Source of the DNA: Bog-159 sp049511415
Lineage (GTDB): Bacteria > Acidobacteriota > Terriglobia > Bryobacterales > Bryobacteraceae
Length of the DNA: 59,385 nucleotides
Direction: 5' to 3'
Assembly: GCA_049511415.1 (NCBI GenBank)
Contig: JBEKYC010000053.1
Coordinates: 1 to 59,385 of the forward strand
The notes below the pieces were generated by a model, which saw only the letters and a list, made by a program, of their open reading frames with translations, was not told the DNA's origin and did not search any database. Within the stretch, counting starts at the first letter, position 1. The number at the start of each line of letters is the position of its first letter. This document shows positions 32,829 to 41,498 of the stretch, in pieces. The position numbers and the translations under genes are program-made.

Positions 32829-34026
32829 CCTGCTGCTGCTGTGCGCCGCCCTGCTGCCGGGCGCCGATCTGCACGACGCCGTGGTCTCGGGCAACGTGGA
32901 TCGGGTGCGGGAATTACTGGCCGCGGGCGCGGATGCCAAGGCGCGCGACACGCTGGGCGCCACGCCGCTGCATGATGCCGCCTGGACCGGCAACGCGGAA
33001 ATTGCCGCGCTGCTGATCGCGCGCGGCGCCGAGGTCAATGCGCGGCATCTGGAAGCCGGCTCGACGCCGCTCGAATACGCGGTGATCAAGAACCATCGGG
33101 AAGTGGCGCAGCTGCTGTTGGCGCACGGCGCCGATCCGGAAGCGGCGGACAGGTCCGGGGCGACGGCGCTGCAACTGGCTGCCACGCGCGGTTACAAAGA
33201 GATGTGCGTGCTGCTGCTGGCAGGTGGCGCGAACGTCAATGCACGCGACCGGGCGGGTGCGGCGGCGCTGGACGAAGCCGCGTGGAAGGGCTACGGCGAT
33301 ATCGTGGGGCTGTTGCTCGAGCACGGCGCCAAAATCGAGGCACGCAACGCGGAGACCGGCGCGACGGCGCTCAACGAAGCTGCCACCAAGGGTCACGCGG
33401 ATGTGGTCGAACTGCTGCTGGCGCGCGGCGCCGACGCGAATACGCGCGACAATTCCGGCGCATCGCCTCTGGAAAATGCTTCGCGTTTCCGGCATGCGGC
33501 AGTGGTCGAGATGCTCATGTCCCACGGGGGGAGCGGGGGTCAAAAGGAGCAGCCTGGGTCCGGCCTGCTTTCGGAGGCCGTGCTGAAAGGGCAGGCCGAT
33601 ATGGTGGAATTGCTGGCCGCCAAGGGCGCGGACGTCAACGCGCGCGGTCCGAACGGCGCCACGCCGCTGGGCGACGCGGCGTTGAAAGGCTACACGGAAA
33701 TCGTGCGCATCCTGCTGGAACACGGGGCGCGCGTTAACCAGCCAAATGCGGCGGGCGCCACGCCGTTACACGATGCCGCGCTGGCGGGCCATCGCGAAGT
33801 GGCGGCTCTGCTGCTCGACCGGGGCGCGGACATCAACGCGCGCGATGCGTCAGGGTCCACGCCGCTGTACAACGCCGCCTCCTGGGGACGGCGCGAGGTG
33901 GTCGAACTGCTGCTGGCGCGCGGAGCGGATGAGACGTTGCGGAACCACGCGGGCGCCACGCCGCTCGAAGGCGCAGCCGACAATGGCTTCGACGATATAG
34001 TCAGGCTATTACGGCGGGATAAGTAG
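32809..34026 (+). CDS. Exported ankyrin-repeat protein
   Basis: This 405-residue protein has a signal peptide (residues 1-19, LLLLCAALLPGA) followed by about eleven ankyrin repeats of 33 residues (GATPLHDAAWTGNAEIAALLI, RGAEVNAR and so on). Ankyrin stacks bind proteins; the partner is unknown. Around residues 235-250 a linker (HGGSGGQKEQPGSG) splits the array into two blocks. The ATG lies inside the end of murB (20-bp overlap), so translation is probably coupled, though a functional link to the cell wall is only a guess. Confidence 0.85.
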   Translation: MLVRWVSLLLLCAALLPGADLHDAVVSGNVDRVRELLAAGADAKARDTLGATPLHDAAWTGNAEIAALLIARGAEVNARHLEAGSTPLEYAVIKNHREVAQLLLAHGADPEAADRSGATALQLAATRGYKEMCVLLLAGGANVNARDRAGAAALDEAAWKGYGDIVGLLLEHGAKIEARNAETGATALNEAATKGHADVVELLLARGADANTRDNSGASPLENASRFRHAAVVEMLMSHGGSGGQKEQPGSGLLSEAVLKGQADMVELLAAKGADVNARGPNGATPLGDAALKGYTEIVRILLEHGARVNQPNAAGATPLHDAALAGHREVAALLLDRGADINARDASGSTPLYNAASWGRREVVELLLARGADETLRNHAGATPLEGAADNGFDDIVRLLRRDK

Positions 34027-34109
34027 GCCCGTGACGGAAATTACATTTGTGAATGGCTCTGACCAGCAAATTTACACTCCGGCACGGCTCCTCCGAGTAA
34101 GTTGGGACT

Positions 34110-34115
34110 TATAAT
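34110..34115 (+). promoter_or_regulatory. Consensus -10 box (TATAAT)
   Basis: A perfect TATAAT in the 154-bp spacer after the ankyrin gene, 65 bp before the ATG at 34181. It predicts a leader of about 58 nt, which contains the GAGGAGA ribosome-binding site. Confidence 0.5.
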
Positions 34116-34180
34116 TCCTACAAGCCGTGCGCGGCGTTTGCTTTCCAGTCAGTATAGCCGCGCACCATCAGAGGAGAAAG

Positions 34181-35962
34181 ATGCACCTACATTTTCGAAG
34201 GCACGCGCTGCCGTTGTTGTCAGGGATTTTGTTTTTGACCGGCGGCACGGCCGTGCTGCAGGCCGCGAATGCATATGTCGTGCGGAATCTAACATCCGAC
34301 ATTCCGGATCTGGCTGATTTTACCGATCCGAACTTAAAGGGCGCTTGGGGAATTTCCGAGTCGAGTAAGAGCCCCTTCTGGATCGCGGACGCGGCCGCGG
34401 GACTTTCCACGCTCTACACGAGCTCGGGCAGCATCATTTCGCTGGTCGTGACCATTCCAGTCTCCAAGGCCGGCGGCACGGCGGGTTCGCCTACGGGAAC
34501 GGTTTACAACGGCACCACGGGCTTCGCCATCGCGGCCAATGAGCCGGCGGCCTTTCTGTTCGATACCCTGGACGGCACAATCTCCGGCTGGAACTCTACC
34601 GTCAACAAGGCAGACGCGGTCATAATGGTCGACAATTCAGCCGCGGGCGCCAGTTACACGGGACTGGCTATGGCCACCAGCGGTACGAACACATACATAT
34701 ACGCCGCTAATTTCGGCAAGGGGACCATCGATGTGTATGATTCGAACTTCGCGCCGGTAACCCTGACCAACGCGTTTCAGGATAGCCAGATACCGAAGGG
34801 CTACGCGCCGTTCAACGTGCAGGCTCTCGGCGGTAACCTGTATGTCACTTATGCACAACCAAGCAGTTCAACCTTTATCGGGACAGGCGCCGGAAACGGT
34901 TATGTGGATGTGTACAGCCCCGCCGGCACGCTGATGACGCACCTGATCGCGGGGGGACAGTTGAACGCGCCGTGGGGCGTGGCGATCGCGCCGGCCAATT
35001 TCGGCGATTTCGCGAACGATCTGCTGGTGGGTAATTTCGGTGACGGCAACATCAACGCGTTTAATCCCACGACCGGCGCTTTCGTGGCTACTTTGAACGA
35101 TGTTTACGGCACGCCCATCGTGGTGCCCAATCTGTGGGCGTTGCAGGTGGGCAACGGTGGCAGCGGCGGCGACTCCAATGCGGTGTACTTTACGGCAGGA
35201 ATACCGGGTCCCGACAACATGGCACACGGCCTGTTGGGCAGGATACAGGCAGCCCCGGTGGTGGTGGCGGCGAACGTAGTGAACGGCGCGAGCTTCCAAC
35301 CAGTCCTGGCGCCGAACACCTGGGTGACCATCACGGGGGCGAATCTTTCCGGCACCACCCGGCTTTGGGATGACGAGGACATCGTCAACGGCGTCCTGCC
35401 GACCGATATCGATAGTGTGGGTGTAAGTGTGGGCGGGAAGCCGGCTTACGTGGAGTATGTCAGCCCCACACAACTGAATGTGCTGTTGCCGGTAGGCACT
35501 CCGACCGGCGCCGTGCAGTTAGAGACCTATAACTTCGGCCTGACCAGTAGTGAGGTCACCCTGCAGGTCGCGGCTGTGGCGCCGGCGTTCTTCCTGCAGA
35601 GCGACGGCACGCACGTCGTGGCCACCCACCTGAACGGTACACTGATCGGACCGACCACCACCACCGGCGCGACCCCGGCGGCGCCCGGAGAGACGGTGGT
35701 GATCTATGGAAACGGGTTTGGAGTCACAAATCCAGCCGCGCCTGAAGGCATGGTGATTACTACGCCATTGAATCTGGTAGCTCTGCCTACCATATCGTTC
35801 AACGGCACAAACGGGCAGGTAATATTTGCGGGTTTGACCTACCCCGGATTATTCCAGATCAATGTCACGATACCCACTTCCGCGGCCAGCGGCGATGTCC
35901 CGGTGGTGGCGCAGGTGGGTTCAACGGCGTCTCCATCGACGGCTGTGATCGCGGTGCAGTAA
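34181..35962 (+). CDS. Secreted propeller protein (TIGR03118-like) with acidobacterial C-terminal IPT-like domain
   Basis: This 593-residue protein has a signal peptide (residues 1-27). Residues 32-355 match the TIGR03118 family: VRNLTSDIPDLADFTDPNLKGAWG, SSKSPFWIADAAAG, and ANFGKGTIDVYDSNF. Residues 362-590 contain the domain typical of acidobacteria (TIGR03437-like): VVNGASFQPVLAPNTWVTI, VSVGGKPAYVEYVSPTQLNVLLP. Neither part has a known activity; it is probably surface-exposed. Start ATG 34181 is chosen because of GAGGAGAAAG immediately upstream; a GTG at 34127 is in frame but has no ribosome-binding site. Confidence 0.85.
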   Translation: MHLHFRRHALPLLSGILFLTGGTAVLQAANAYVVRNLTSDIPDLADFTDPNLKGAWGISESSKSPFWIADAAAGLSTLYTSSGSIISLVVTIPVSKAGGTAGSPTGTVYNGTTGFAIAANEPAAFLFDTLDGTISGWNSTVNKADAVIMVDNSAAGASYTGLAMATSGTNTYIYAANFGKGTIDVYDSNFAPVTLTNAFQDSQIPKGYAPFNVQALGGNLYVTYAQPSSSTFIGTGAGNGYVDVYSPAGTLMTHLIAGGQLNAPWGVAIAPANFGDFANDLLVGNFGDGNINAFNPTTGAFVATLNDVYGTPIVVPNLWALQVGNGGSGGDSNAVYFTAGIPGPDNMAHGLLGRIQAAPVVVAANVVNGASFQPVLAPNTWVTITGANLSGTTRLWDDEDIVNGVLPTDIDSVGVSVGGKPAYVEYVSPTQLNVLLPVGTPTGAVQLETYNFGLTSSEVTLQVAAVAPAFFLQSDGTHVVATHLNGTLIGPTTTTGATPAAPGETVVIYGNGFGVTNPAAPEGMVITTPLNLVALPTISFNGTNGQVIFAGLTYPGLFQINVTIPTSAASGDVPVVAQVGSTASPSTAVIAVQ

Positions 35963-36004
35963 GCGCCTCATGAGAACATCGGCGGGCTGCGGGCACCTTT
36001 ACAA

Positions 36005-37564
36005 TTGGCGCCCCGTAGCCCCGCTGCAGACAATTCCGTCGAAACCGGCGCCGGACTGGAGAATCTGGCCTGGCTGATCCAGCCGCATGTGAAGCAGTTG
36101 GATGCCTTCCTGGCACGCCATGCGGGCCGTGATGCGCGCGCGGCGAAGGCGCTGTCGCTGGTCACGCCGGGCGCGGCGGCGCGTATGCTGTGCGCGGGCC
36201 GGTCCGCCGCGGATTTCTTCGAACAAGTGGCCTACAACAGCCGTCGTCTGGCGAAGCTGAATGTGAGTCCGGGCGCGGTGGTTGAAGCGCTGCGGGAATA
36301 TGAACGTGAGTTGGGGCGCCTGCTGGCGGGGCGTTACACGGGCCATCGGGAGGCTGTCGCATCCGCCCGCCAGGAGCTGCGTTTCCGCTCGCTGCTGACT
36401 ATCCACAACGCTTATTACCAGGTGCGCGAAGCCGAGACGCAGGCCTTCTACGGCCTGGTGCGCGCGGAACTGGACGCATCCGGGCTGGACGACCTGTTGC
36501 GGCGCTTCATCGTCATCCTGACGCGCACGTTCCGGGCAGAAGCCGGCCGGCTCATTCCCCTGGCGGACCATCCACCTCTGGCCGCGGGTGTGCTAAAACG
36601 ACTGTCGCGCCCCCGCTACATCGGCCGCGGCCGCGGCGAAGATCTCATCCTGGATCCCGAGATGCACGGTTGCTATGAATCTTTCTGGTCCATCCCGTAC
36701 TTCTCGGGATCGCGGCTGGCGGGGTTGATTCAGTTTGGATTTGCTACGGCCTACCGCTGGTTGCCGCGGGAGTTGGACCTTTTGCATGCCTTCGCCGAGC
36801 GCTGCCTGAAGGCCGCGGAGCGGGCGCGCCTGATGGAGGATCTGACGGCGCGGCAGGAGCAGGTGCGGGCTTTGGCCGGACACTTGATGCAGGTGGAAGA
36901 CGAGGAGCGCCGGCGCATCGGCCGCGAGATCCACGATGAAGCGGGCCAATCCATGCTGTGCCTGCGCCTGCAACTGGAAATGCTGGAGAAGGCAGCGACA
37001 CCGGATCTGCGTCCCGGGATCACCGAGGCGCGGTTGGTGACGGAGCGCATTATCAACGAAATCCGGCGGATTATCGCGGCGCTGAATCCGTCGGCGGTGG
37101 AGGATCTGGGACTGGCGGCCGCGATCCGGTACTTGAGCGACCGATTCCGCAAGCTGTATCCGTTCCGGTTGAAACTGCGTCTGAGCGGCTACGGCGGCGG
37201 CTTGCCCGGCGAAACGGAGACGGCCATTTACCGCGTGGTGCAGGAGTGCTATCAGAATATTGCCAAGCACGCCGGCGCTTATCAGGTAAACCTTTGCTTA
37301 CGAACCACCGATAAACTATTGGAGCTGAACATCGATGATGACGGCGTCGGATTCGATGTGGACTCCGCGGTGGCTCAACCGAAGTCTTTCGGTCTGAAAG
37401 GCATGCGCGAGCGTGTCGCCCTGTTGGGCGGGCGTCTGGAGATTCGCAGCAGTCCCGGAAAGGGGTCGGCGATTTCCGTACGGCTGCCAGTTTCGGGGCG
37501 TTCCGCGAGTTCCGGTTCCGGAGACGAAAGCGCCCATGGCAATTCGAACCTTTCTAACGGATGA
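36005..37564 (+). CDS. NarL-type sensor histidine kinase with GAF domain
   Basis: This protein of up to 519 residues is soluble. Residues 1-130 are helical and unassigned; 150-275 are GAF-like. The HisKA_3 region has the phospho-acceptor His310 in IGREIHDEAGQS. The ATPase domain has the N box QECYQNIAKHA, then DDDGVGFD and FGLKGMRERV. It is expected to phosphorylate the response regulator encoded next, whose start overlaps by 29 bp. The first in-frame start is TTG 36005, which sits within a TACAAT (36000-36005); the true start may be further down, for example GTG 36089. Confidence 0.85.
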   Translation: MAPRSPAADNSVETGAGLENLAWLIQPHVKQLDAFLARHAGRDARAAKALSLVTPGAAARMLCAGRSAADFFEQVAYNSRRLAKLNVSPGAVVEALREYERELGRLLAGRYTGHREAVASARQELRFRSLLTIHNAYYQVREAETQAFYGLVRAELDASGLDDLLRRFIVILTRTFRAEAGRLIPLADHPPLAAGVLKRLSRPRYIGRGRGEDLILDPEMHGCYESFWSIPYFSGSRLAGLIQFGFATAYRWLPRELDLLHAFAERCLKAAERARLMEDLTARQEQVRALAGHLMQVEDEERRRIGREIHDEAGQSMLCLRLQLEMLEKAATPDLRPGITEARLVTERIINEIRRIIAALNPSAVEDLGLAAAIRYLSDRFRKLYPFRLKLRLSGYGGGLPGETETAIYRVVQECYQNIAKHAGAYQVNLCLRTTDKLLELNIDDDGVGFDVDSAVAQPKSFGLKGMRERVALLGGRLEIRSSPGKGSAISVRLPVSGRSASSGSGDESAHGNSNLSNG

Positions 37565-38192
37565 TCACACATTATTCCGGCAGGGCATCAAGACTCTGCT
37601 TTCCGCCGAACCTAACCTCGAAGTAGTCGGCGAGGCGTCCAACGCCGCCGACGCGGTCACGCAGGCAGCCACGCTCCGGCCCGACGTGGTGCTCATGGAT
37701 GTCAACATGCCGGGGCTGAGCAGCTTCGAAGCGACCCGTCAGATCCGCAAGAACCGGCCCGAAACCAAGGTGCTGTTTCTGACCATGTACGACGATGACG
37801 ATTACCTGGCCGAGAGCGTCCAGGCGGGCGCCAGCGGCTACCTGCTGAAGGACAGTCCGGCGGAGCAACTGGTGTCGGCCATTGGCGAGGTGCATCGCGG
37901 CGGGAGCTGTCTGAGTCCGCGGATGCTCGCGCATCTGGTGGACGATTTCCGCAGCCGCATGAACTCGGAAACACACGTGCCCCGATTGAACACTTTGACG
38001 CGGCGCGAAACCGAGATTCTGAAGTTTCTGGCCGAGGGCAATTCGGTGAAGGAAATCGCCGGGATATTGAATCTGAGCGTGAAGACCATCGAGGCGCACA
38101 AGTTCAATCTGATGCGCAAGCTGGACATTCACAACAAAGCGCAGCTTGTGCAGTACGCTATTCAGAAGAAGGTCATCCGGCTGGCGGTTTAG
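37536..38192 (+). CDS. NarL/FixJ-family response regulator
   Basis: This 218-residue protein has an N-terminal receiver with acidic pocket TDDH (8-11), phosphorylated Asp55 in VVLMDVNMPG, the switch Thr in FLTM and Lys in YLLKD. The C-terminal LuxR-type helix-turn-helix is LTRRETEILKFLAEGNSVKEI then LSVKTIEAHKFNLMRKL. It binds DNA as a dimer when phosphorylated by its partner kinase. The ATG at 37536 is inside the kinase gene, a coupled pair. The stop TAG abuts the nikO stop across the palindrome TTAGCTAA. Confidence 0.95.
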   Translation: MAIRTFLTDDHTLFRQGIKTLLSAEPNLEVVGEASNAADAVTQAATLRPDVVLMDVNMPGLSSFEATRQIRKNRPETKVLFLTMYDDDDYLAESVQAGASGYLLKDSPAEQLVSAIGEVHRGGSCLSPRMLAHLVDDFRSRMNSETHVPRLNTLTRRETEILKFLAEGNSVKEIAGILNLSVKTIEAHKFNLMRKLDIHNKAQLVQYAIQKKVIRLAV

Positions 38193-38999
38193 CTAACCGG
38201 GCTCGTGCCGGTGCACGTGAGGATGCGGCTGCGGCCCTTTGTGCGCGTGCACGTGGGCATGCGGCCGGATCAGCCGGGCGCGCTCCAGTAACTCCACGTT
38301 GTGCAGGATCTCGATCGGCGTGCCTTCGCCGGCCACGCGGCCATTTTCGAAAACGTAGCAGCGGTCGGCGATATCTTCGAGCGTATCCAGGTCGTGCGTG
38401 GCCGTGACGACGGTCTTGGCGCCGTTGCCGCAGGAGACCAGAAAATCGACAATGCGCGACTGGCTGCTGGGATCGAGCGCGCCGCTAGGCTCGTCGAGCA
38501 GGAGCACTTCCGGGTCGAGGACCAGCACCGAGGCCAGCGCCACGCGCTTCTTCTCTCCGCCGGAGAGGCGGTGCGGCGCGCGGTCTTTCAGATGGGCGAT
38601 ATCCATGGCGCGGAGCACCTCGTCGACGCGCTCGCGGATCCTGGCGGCAGGCCAGCGGAGTTGTAGCGGCCCGAAGGCCAGTTCGTCAAAGACGCTGGGA
38701 TTGAACAATTGCACGTCGGCATTTTGAAAGACCAGACCGACGCGCCGGCGGAACGCGAAGAAAAACTCTTCGTCGGCGAGATGCGGCTCGGTGAGGCGGT
38801 CGCCGTGAAACAGGATCTCGCCTTGTTCCGGGAAACAAAGCCCGGCCAGCAGGCGGAGCAGCGTGGATTTGCCCGATCCGTTGGCGCCCAGGAGGGCCAC
38901 ACGCTCGCCGCGCGACACATGCATCGAGAGGTAATTCAAGGCTGCCACGTGTTGGTAGCGGTAAGAGATCTCGCGCACCTCGAAAGCCAGGTCCATCAT
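38193..38999 (-). CDS. nikO: Nickel ECF/Cbi-type transporter ATPase with His-rich tail
   Basis: This 268-residue ATPase of the NikMNQO/CbiMNQO type has Walker A GANGSGKST (residues 38-46), VFQNADVQLF, signature LSGGEKKR, Walker B VLLLDEPSGALD, and switch His in ATHDLDTL. The last 22 residues (HAHVHAHKGP, then HPHVHRHEPG) hold eight histidines and look like a metal-storage or metal-sensing tail. Two ATGs (38999 and 38996) overlap the stop of the permease gene, so translation is coupled. Nickel rather than cobalt is inferred from nikR at the head of the operon. Confidence 0.88.
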   Translation of the reverse strand: MMDLAFEVREISYRYQHVAALNYLSMHVSRGERVALLGANGSGKSTLLRLLAGLCFPEQGEILFHGDRLTEPHLADEEFFFAFRRRVGLVFQNADVQLFNPSVFDELAFGPLQLRWPAARIRERVDEVLRAMDIAHLKDRAPHRLSGGEKKRVALASVLVLDPEVLLLDEPSGALDPSSQSRIVDFLVSCGNGAKTVVTATHDLDTLEDIADRCYVFENGRVAGEGTPIEILHNVELLERARLIRPHAHVHAHKGPQPHPHVHRHEPG

Positions 39000-40885
39000 C
39001 GGCCCACCCACACGGCGAGCACGGCGATTCCGACGAAAGCCGCCAGCCGCACCCAATCGCGCGCGCGCATGCGGAGTTCTTCCAGCAGCCGGATCTCGCC
39101 GCGAAACCCGCGCGCCAGCATGGCCATGTGCACTTCGCCGCTGGCCTCCATCGTTTTGCCGAGGAGGACCCCGGCGCTGGCGGCGGCCAGGCGGCGCCGG
39201 TCAGCCGGTTCCAGCACGCCCACCATGCGGCTCTCGCGGGACTCGAACATATCGCGCGCGGTGGCCAGCAGCAGGAACATGTAGCGGTAGGTCATGCCCA
39301 GAATGGCCACCACCGCCACCGGTGCGCCGAAATAGCGCAGGGCGCGCAGCAGGTGGGTCCAAAGCGTGGAGAGGATCAGCAGGGTGGCCAGGGTGGCGGC
39401 GGTCTCGCCTCGCAGAACCAGGAAGGCGGCGCTGCGCAAGCCTTGTTCAGAGATGGGCCAGGCGAGGATCGGCAGACGATAGACTACATGGCCCGGCGTC
39501 AGGAAGATGGCCGGCAGGGCGATCACGCCGGTGAATCCCACGACTGCCAGCCAGACGCGCGCCGCCAGCAGGCGTAAGGGGATGTGGGAGAGCAGCGCCA
39601 GCAGGACGGCGGCGGCGAGAATCGCGGCCAGCACCCACAGGCGGTGCACCGCCACAGCGGCGAGGATCAGGGCGCCGATGCCGGCGAGTTTGACGCGCGG
39701 GTCGAGGCGCTGCAGGAAGCCGCCCGTGACAGCCATATCCTCCGCGTACATGCCCTGCGCGGCGGCGTCCAATAAGCCGCGGGCGGTTTTTTCCACGAAG
39801 CTGTGACGGCCTCGGCGCGCGGCGAGGAGCCGGCTCAAGAGCATGGTCACCATAATAATGAGGCCGCTCCCGGCCATCGCCGAGATGAAATACCCGAACG
39901 ACGCGCTGCGTATAAAGGAGGGCGCGTAGCGGGCTAATGGCGCGGTCCAGACGGATGATAGCCGCGCCATGCCGCTGGGCGCCGCTGTGGGTGGTTCCTG
40001 GTTGTGAGAAGCGGCGGCTATCTGGCGGCGGGCCGACTGATCGGCGAAGTCTTGCGCGCTCCATTCGCCCCAGGCGCTGCCCGCGGCGATAATGCCGAGC
40101 GGTGTAAGGATAAGCAGCGCGGCGAAGGCGAGCCAAAGCTTGCGTGACGGCCGATGCGGGGACACCGGCACAGGGAGACGCGGAGACGCGGCGATGGGGG
40201 GCGCGCCGGGCGCGGTGAGACGCAGCAGTCCCGGGTCGGTGCGTTGCAGCCAGGCCACCAGGCCGGACGAGATCACCAGTTCCGCGAGGCCCGCCAGGGT
40301 CAGGTGGCCGAGCATCATGGCCGGGACGGCGATGCGCAGCGGATACGGGGCGTAGAGCGGCGCGCCGGAAGCATCGCGGAATAGCAGCGGTTGGATGCCG
40401 AATTCGAAGGCCGCACAGAGCGCCGCCGCGTTGATGGCCGTGTATCCGGCGATGCCTGCGGCGACTACGCGCCGCGTCGAGCCGATGGCCGAACGCCAGG
40501 CCACCAGCCGGTAAGCGCCGAAGGCGACCAGCGATCCGACGATGGCCATGTTGAAGCAGTTGGCGCCGAGAGCGGTAATGCCGCCGTCGCCAAAGAACAC
40601 CGCCTGGATGGTCAGCGCGGTGGAGATAGCCACGATGGCAGCCCACGGGCCCAGCACAATCGCAGCCACACCCATGCCCACCGCGTGGCCCGTGGTACCG
40701 CCGGGCAGCGGCAGGTTGAACATCATAATGACGAACGAGAATGCGGCAAACAGCGACAGTAACGGGATGACGCGGGCACTTAGCGAGGCTTTCACGCGGC
40801 GCAGGGCGACATACCAGAAAGGCGCGGCGGCGGCGGCCAGGCCGGCGCAGGTGGAGGGACTCAGATAGCCATCGGGAATGTGCAT
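38996..40885 (-). CDS. nikMNQ: Fused NikM-NikN-NikQ nickel transport permease
   Basis: This 629-residue inner-membrane protein joins three subunits usually encoded separately. Residues 1-225 are CbiM/NikM with the metal-binding N-terminus MHIPDGYLSP (Met1/His2), GHAVGMG and GANCFNMAIVG. Residues 245-352 are NikN/PDGLE-like (two membrane helices flanking WGEWSAQDF and YAPSFIRSASFGYFISA). Residues 370-629 are CbiQ/NikQ with LDPRVKLAG and the coupling motif ending VHMAMLARGFRG. M-N fusions are known; addition of Q is less usual. The linker at 225-250 is proline-rich. It is preceded by nikR (46 bp) and followed by nikO (overlap). Confidence 0.87.
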   Translation of the reverse strand: MHIPDGYLSPSTCAGLAAAAAPFWYVALRRVKASLSARVIPLLSLFAAFSFVIMMFNLPLPGGTTGHAVGMGVAAIVLGPWAAIVAISTALTIQAVFFGDGGITALGANCFNMAIVGSLVAFGAYRLVAWRSAIGSTRRVVAAGIAGYTAINAAALCAAFEFGIQPLLFRDASGAPLYAPYPLRIAVPAMMLGHLTLAGLAELVISSGLVAWLQRTDPGLLRLTAPGAPPIAASPRLPVPVSPHRPSRKLWLAFAALLILTPLGIIAAGSAWGEWSAQDFADQSARRQIAAASHNQEPPTAAPSGMARLSSVWTAPLARYAPSFIRSASFGYFISAMAGSGLIIMVTMLLSRLLAARRGRHSFVEKTARGLLDAAAQGMYAEDMAVTGGFLQRLDPRVKLAGIGALILAAVAVHRLWVLAAILAAAVLLALLSHIPLRLLAARVWLAVVGFTGVIALPAIFLTPGHVVYRLPILAWPISEQGLRSAAFLVLRGETAATLATLLILSTLWTHLLRALRYFGAPVAVVAILGMTYRYMFLLLATARDMFESRESRMVGVLEPADRRRLAAASAGVLLGKTMEASGEVHMAMLARGFRGEIRLLEELRMRARDWVRLAAFVGIAVLAVWVGR

Positions 40886-40931
40886 TGAGTCTCTCCGGAG
40901 GATAGCACGAATGTTTGATTCGTGTGGTGGA

Positions 40932-41351
40932 TCAGGACAGATGCCGGCCGGCGGTGGTCACCGTGAACTTGCCGTGTTTCACGCCCTTGACCGCGATCAG
41001 GCCGTTGGCCAGCTTTTCCACCAGAGCGGCTTTGCCCTTCACCAGGATCACTTCCAGGCAATTGTTGTGATCCAGGTGGACGTGCAGGGCGGAAAGAATG
41101 GCGCCGTGATACTGGTGCTGCAGGGCGGTGAGCTTTTCGGTCAGCAGGCGGGCGTGATGATCGTAGACCAGCGTCACGGTGCCGAACACTTCCGTATCGG
41201 AGGATTTCCATACCTGCTGCACCAGTTCGTTGCGAATCAGATCGCGGAACGCTTCGGACCGGTTGGTGTATCCCCGGTCGGCGATCAGTTCATCGAACTT
41301 CGCCAGCAGGTCCTCGCCGATGGCGACGCCAATGCGACAGAGATCAGGCAT
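40932..41351 (-). CDS. nikR: Nickel-responsive regulator NikR
   Basis: This 139-residue protein has a ribbon-helix-helix DNA-binding domain (residues 1-45, RIGVAIGEDLLAKFDELI then NRSEAFRDLIRNEL) and an ACT-like nickel-binding domain. The nickel ligands of the E. coli protein (His76, His87, His89, Cys95) correspond here to His79, His90, His92 and Cys98, with HVHLDHNNCLE intact. NikR binds DNA when loaded with nickel and represses uptake genes. It heads the nikR-nikMNQ-nikO operon and is divergent from a TonB receptor. A TATGCT box is 7 nt before its ATG. Confidence 0.95.
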   Translation of the reverse strand: MPDLCRIGVAIGEDLLAKFDELIADRGYTNRSEAFRDLIRNELVQQVWKSSDTEVFGTVTLVYDHHARLLTEKLTALQHQYHGAILSALHVHLDHNNCLEVILVKGKAALVEKLANGLIAVKGVKHGKFTVTTAGRHLS

Positions 41352-41358
41352 AAGCTAC

Positions 41359-41364
41359 AGCATA
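41359..41364 (-). promoter_or_regulatory. Candidate -10 box (TATGCT) of nikR, leaderless arrangement
   Basis: On the minus strand TATGCT lies 7 nt before the nikR ATG at 41351. No Shine-Dalgarno is present between them. GTAGC, the half-site sequence of the palindrome at 41461, occurs just after it (minus strand 41357-41353). Confidence 0.35.
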
Positions 41365-41460
41365 CATCGGCGCGGCGAAGCGTTCCGTCTTCCTATACAA
41401 CGTAGCGGCCGGGTATTCGGATTGCGGCGCCCGGGGCCAATCCGCCGGCGTTGTTTTCTC

Positions 41461-41487
41461 GTAGCATGATTACATATAGCGTGCTAC
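41461..41487. promoter_or_regulatory. Candidate NikR operator: inverted repeat GTAGCA-N15-TGCTAC
   Basis: The arms GTAGCA and TGCTAC are perfect complements; two further bases in each half also match, giving GTAGCA-n-G-n-T on both sides. The total length of 27 bp is close to the 28 bp of the E. coli NikR operator (GTATGA-N16-TCATAC). It overlaps a likely -10 (TATAGC, 41475-41480) and ends 11 bp before the TonB-receptor ATG, in the 147-bp region divergent from nikR. NikR binding is inferred from position and geometry. Confidence 0.5.
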
Positions 41488-41498
41488 CATCATTTTCC

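Noticed and set aside
39447..40646. 399-codon minus-strand frame in another frame of the nickel permease
   Set aside because: Arg/Pro/Gly-rich shadow; the nikMNQ frame has clear domains.
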